Positions 52,301-52,980 of a DNA stretch of 52,980 nucleotides are shown here, piece by piece. The position numbers were made by a program, and so were the translations under genes. Under the pieces are notes generated by a model. It had not been told where the DNA came from. It saw only the letters and a program-made list of their open reading frames with translations, and did no database searches. The DNA is from Desulfuromonadales bacterium (lineage in GTDB: Bacteria > Desulfobacterota > Desulfuromonadia > Geobacterales > Pseudopelobacteraceae). The stretch lies in the NCBI GenBank assembly GCA_016650295.1, contig JAENWA010000121.1, positions 1-52,980 on the forward strand, in the 5' to 3' direction. The stretch's first letter is position 1. Every line of letters begins with the position of its first letter.

Positions 52301-52516
52301 CTGATGACCGTGGCCGTGGCTCTCCTGGGTTTGATCCCGATCATGTGGTCCTCCGGCACCGGTGCGGATGTAATGAAGCCGATCGCCGCGCCGATGATCG
52401 GCGGCATGATTTCATCGGCCGTGCATGTACTGATCATGACACCGGTCATATTCGTTTTGATGAAGAAGAGGGAACTGAAGAAGGGGACCCTGAAGTACAG
52501 CGGGTTGATGAAGTAG
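49376..52516 (+). CDS. CusA/CzcA-type heavy-metal RND efflux pump
   Basis: The 1046-residue HME-family RND permease begins MIEKIIEFSARNRFIVVTIF, the standard CusA/CzcA start. It has the porter loop PVDAIPDLSDNQVIVFTDYP and the helix-4 motif GVLVDAGVIMVENC characteristic of metal pumps. GVRTDLGVKILG and the second-half relay GIAVETGVVMVIYLHEAL also match. It exports metal cations across the envelope using proton flow; metal specificity (Cu/Ag or Zn/Co/Cd) cannot be fixed, though the adaptor tail favours Cu/Ag. The ATG at 49376 has GAGG upstream; the longer frame runs into the hairpin and is rejected. Confidence 0.93.
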   Translation: MIEKIIEFSARNRFIVVTIFGLIIAWGGWSIYSTPVDAIPDLSDNQVIVFTDYPGRSPQVVEDQITYPLATNLQGLPKVKAVRASSAFGFSMIYVIFEDSADIYWARTRVLERLNYASSLLPPGVVPTLGPDGTGVGHVFWYTIEGKGYDLEQLRTLQDWFVRYQLNTVPGVAEVASIGGFVREYQIDLDPNKLFAYKVAISQVVEAVKRSNSDVGGRLLEQSDAEYLIRGRGYVQSPTDLEDIVIAAEQGGTPVYLKNLGTVQLGGAIRRGLLDKNGKGEAVGGIVVMRYGENAKDVIDRVKVKISELEKGLPPDVRILVSYDRSDLISRAISTLKKSLVEESVVVSLVILVFLLHFRSALVIVLTLPISVLIAFITMKLMGVTSNIMSLGGIAIAIGVLVDAGVIMVENCYRHLSEMPPDTPDVQRLNVVINSAKQVGRPIFFSLAIIVLSFVPVFMLEGQEGKLFHPLAFTKTFSMMGSALIAITLVPALMSWFMRGRMRPESSNRVSTFFIKLYAPVIRWVLVWKKTTIALNIVALLIAVPLFMRMGSEFMPPLDEGSLLYMPVTLPNVSITEAKRLIQVQDTIIKSVPEVSQVLGKVGRAETSTDPAPVSMFESIIILKPKEQWRPGIKKADIVAELDGKLQQVGVRNGWTQPIINRINMLSTGVRTDLGVKILGSNLNVLNDLAVQAEAILKPIPGAADVVAERVTGGNFIDIDIDRESAARYNVKVGDIQEIIETALGGAALSTTVEGRNRFPIRIRYLRDYRDSIQSIQQILVSGQDGVTQVPLSLVTRLKVSTGAPEINSEGGLLRSLVFLNVRGRDMGGFVTEAKQTLEKSLKLPPGYYLAWSGQWENQLRAKARLQILIPLGIVIIFVLLYFTFHSALEASMVMLSVPFALVGGVYLVSALGYNLSVAVWVGFIALYGIAVETGVVMVIYLHEALDRKLINGPCTEQDINDATFEGAVLRLRPKLMTVAVALLGLIPIMWSSGTGADVMKPIAAPMIGGMISSAVHVLIMTPVIFVLMKKRELKKGTLKYSGLMK

Positions 52517-52548
52517 ATTCCTTGCTTTGATAAAGCAGGAGGGAAGAC

Positions 52549-52584
52549 AAACAGGGGACAGATCAATTGATTTGTCCCCTGTTT
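52549..52584. terminator. Terminator-like palindrome between convergent genes
   Basis: AAACAGGGGACA (52549-52560) pairs with TGTCCCCTGTTT (52573-52584), with further pairing in the GATCAATTGATT between them. It follows the pump gene and faces the convergent regulator gene, so it can serve both. Confidence 0.75.
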
Positions 52585-52616
52585 GTGTATGACTGCGGAT
52601 TACAGGCCCTGCGCCG

Positions 52617-52642
52617 GTTTGCCGGAAATAAATCCGGCAAAC
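52617..52642. terminator. Hairpin at the 3' end of the regulator gene
   Basis: GTTTGCCGGA (52617-52626) pairs with TCCGGCAAAC (52633-52642) around AATAAA, directly beyond the stop codon of the minus-strand regulator. It lacks a good T run, so termination strength is uncertain. Confidence 0.5.
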
Positions 52643-52644
52643 TG

Positions 52645-52980
52645 TCAGTTGTTTTCTTTCTCGGAACGGGATTTGAGCCGCATGTTCAAGGTTTGGCGCT
52701 TGAGCCCCAGCATGGTGGCGGCGATGCCCTGATTTCCTCCCGCCAACGTCAGGGCCGTATCTATGATGCACTCTTCCGCCTCGCGCAATGTTGGAAAATG
52801 CCCCCAGATTTCCTCAAGCTTGTGCTGGATCTGCTCGCGGTCCATCACGGGGCTGGCTGTCGCTTCGGACGAAAGGTCCGGTGCGATTCGCTGGCGGAAC
52901 GAGTCCAGCGAGATGATGCTGGACTGGCGACGTGCAACGGCATCAACGACCATGGCCTGCAGCTCGCGGACATTGCCGGG
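52645..52980 (-). CDS. C-terminal part of an NtrC-family sigma-54 activator (5' end outside the window)
   Basis: The frame is open to the right edge, starting PGNVRELQAMVVDAVARRQ. PGNVREL is the conserved end of the sigma-54-interacting AAA+ domain. About 111 codons are visible. The end is a Fis-type helix-turn-helix (AECIIDTALTLAGGNQGIAA, TMLGLKRQTLNMRLK). Such proteins activate RpoN-dependent promoters, usually after phosphorylation of an N-terminal receiver domain that lies outside the window. It converges on the metal pump gene, and its target cannot be known from here; no clear -24/-12 site was found upstream of cusB. Confidence 0.9.
   Translation of the reverse strand, partial: PGNVRELQAMVVDAVARRQSSIISLDSFRQRIAPDLSSEATASPVMDREQIQHKLEEIWGHFPTLREAEECIIDTALTLAGGNQGIAATMLGLKRQTLNMRLKSRSEKENN

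Overview
The window looks like chromosome from a Geobacter-type member of the Desulfuromonadota. The basis is the mix of families: a DUF3343/YedF selenium-sulfur pair, the SPOUT gene (COG4752) between trmD and rplS, di-heme peroxidase-like secreted proteins, metal-efflux RND pumps and a sigma-54 activator. No species is claimed.

Layout. 1-900: the first bases of a minus-strand gene behind a foldable leader, then a VapBC toxin-antitoxin pair. 979-8850: apgM, a 56-codon SulP-permease remnant, a FecR/Trp-rich surface protein with long repeats, nudC, mltG, a membrane-tethered phosphoesterase and rnhB. 8942-13321: the translation operon ffh-rpsP-khpA-rimM-trmD-COG4752-rplS, all minus. 13422-17602: DUF3343-yedF, a small membrane protein, a DciA-like protein, ettA and a ferritin-like protein. 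17692-25586: an RND efflux pair with a Wzi-like outer-membrane barrel, and a GspE/PilB ATPase. 25724-46810: a large accessory block of secreted proteins. 47362-52516: a CusB/CusA-type heavy-metal efflux locus. The right edge holds the 3' end of an NtrC-type activator.

The most interesting part is 25.7-46.8 kb. Six large proteins end in the same roughly 65-75 residue dockerin-like module, placed so that the chain stops 2-5 residues after a conserved VGL. The six are two tandem paralogs of unknown function, two di-heme MauG/CCP-like proteins with Ig-like domains, one Big_5-type Ig protein and one multicopper oxidase subunit. No cohesin is visible, so the module may be a C-terminal sorting or assembly tag rather than a cellulosome dockerin. 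The multicopper oxidase appears split over two adjacent genes. The upstream gene carries a Tat signal and two HxH copper motifs. The downstream gene has no signal peptide but carries the HxxHxHG and HCH motifs and the dockerin-like tail. A tatA gene lies in the same block. The simplest model is a two-subunit oxidase exported as one folded Tat cargo, with the signal on one subunit and the C-terminal tag on the other.

A second theme is structured intergenic DNA. A 78-bp two-hairpin element occurs upstream of both rnhB and ffh, and the two copies differ by several compensatory changes; at ffh it begins about where a predicted promoter would start the transcript. There is also an 86-bp intergenic block duplicated between secreted-protein genes, and several perfect palindromes. 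No tRNA, rRNA, CRISPR array or intact insertion sequence was seen.
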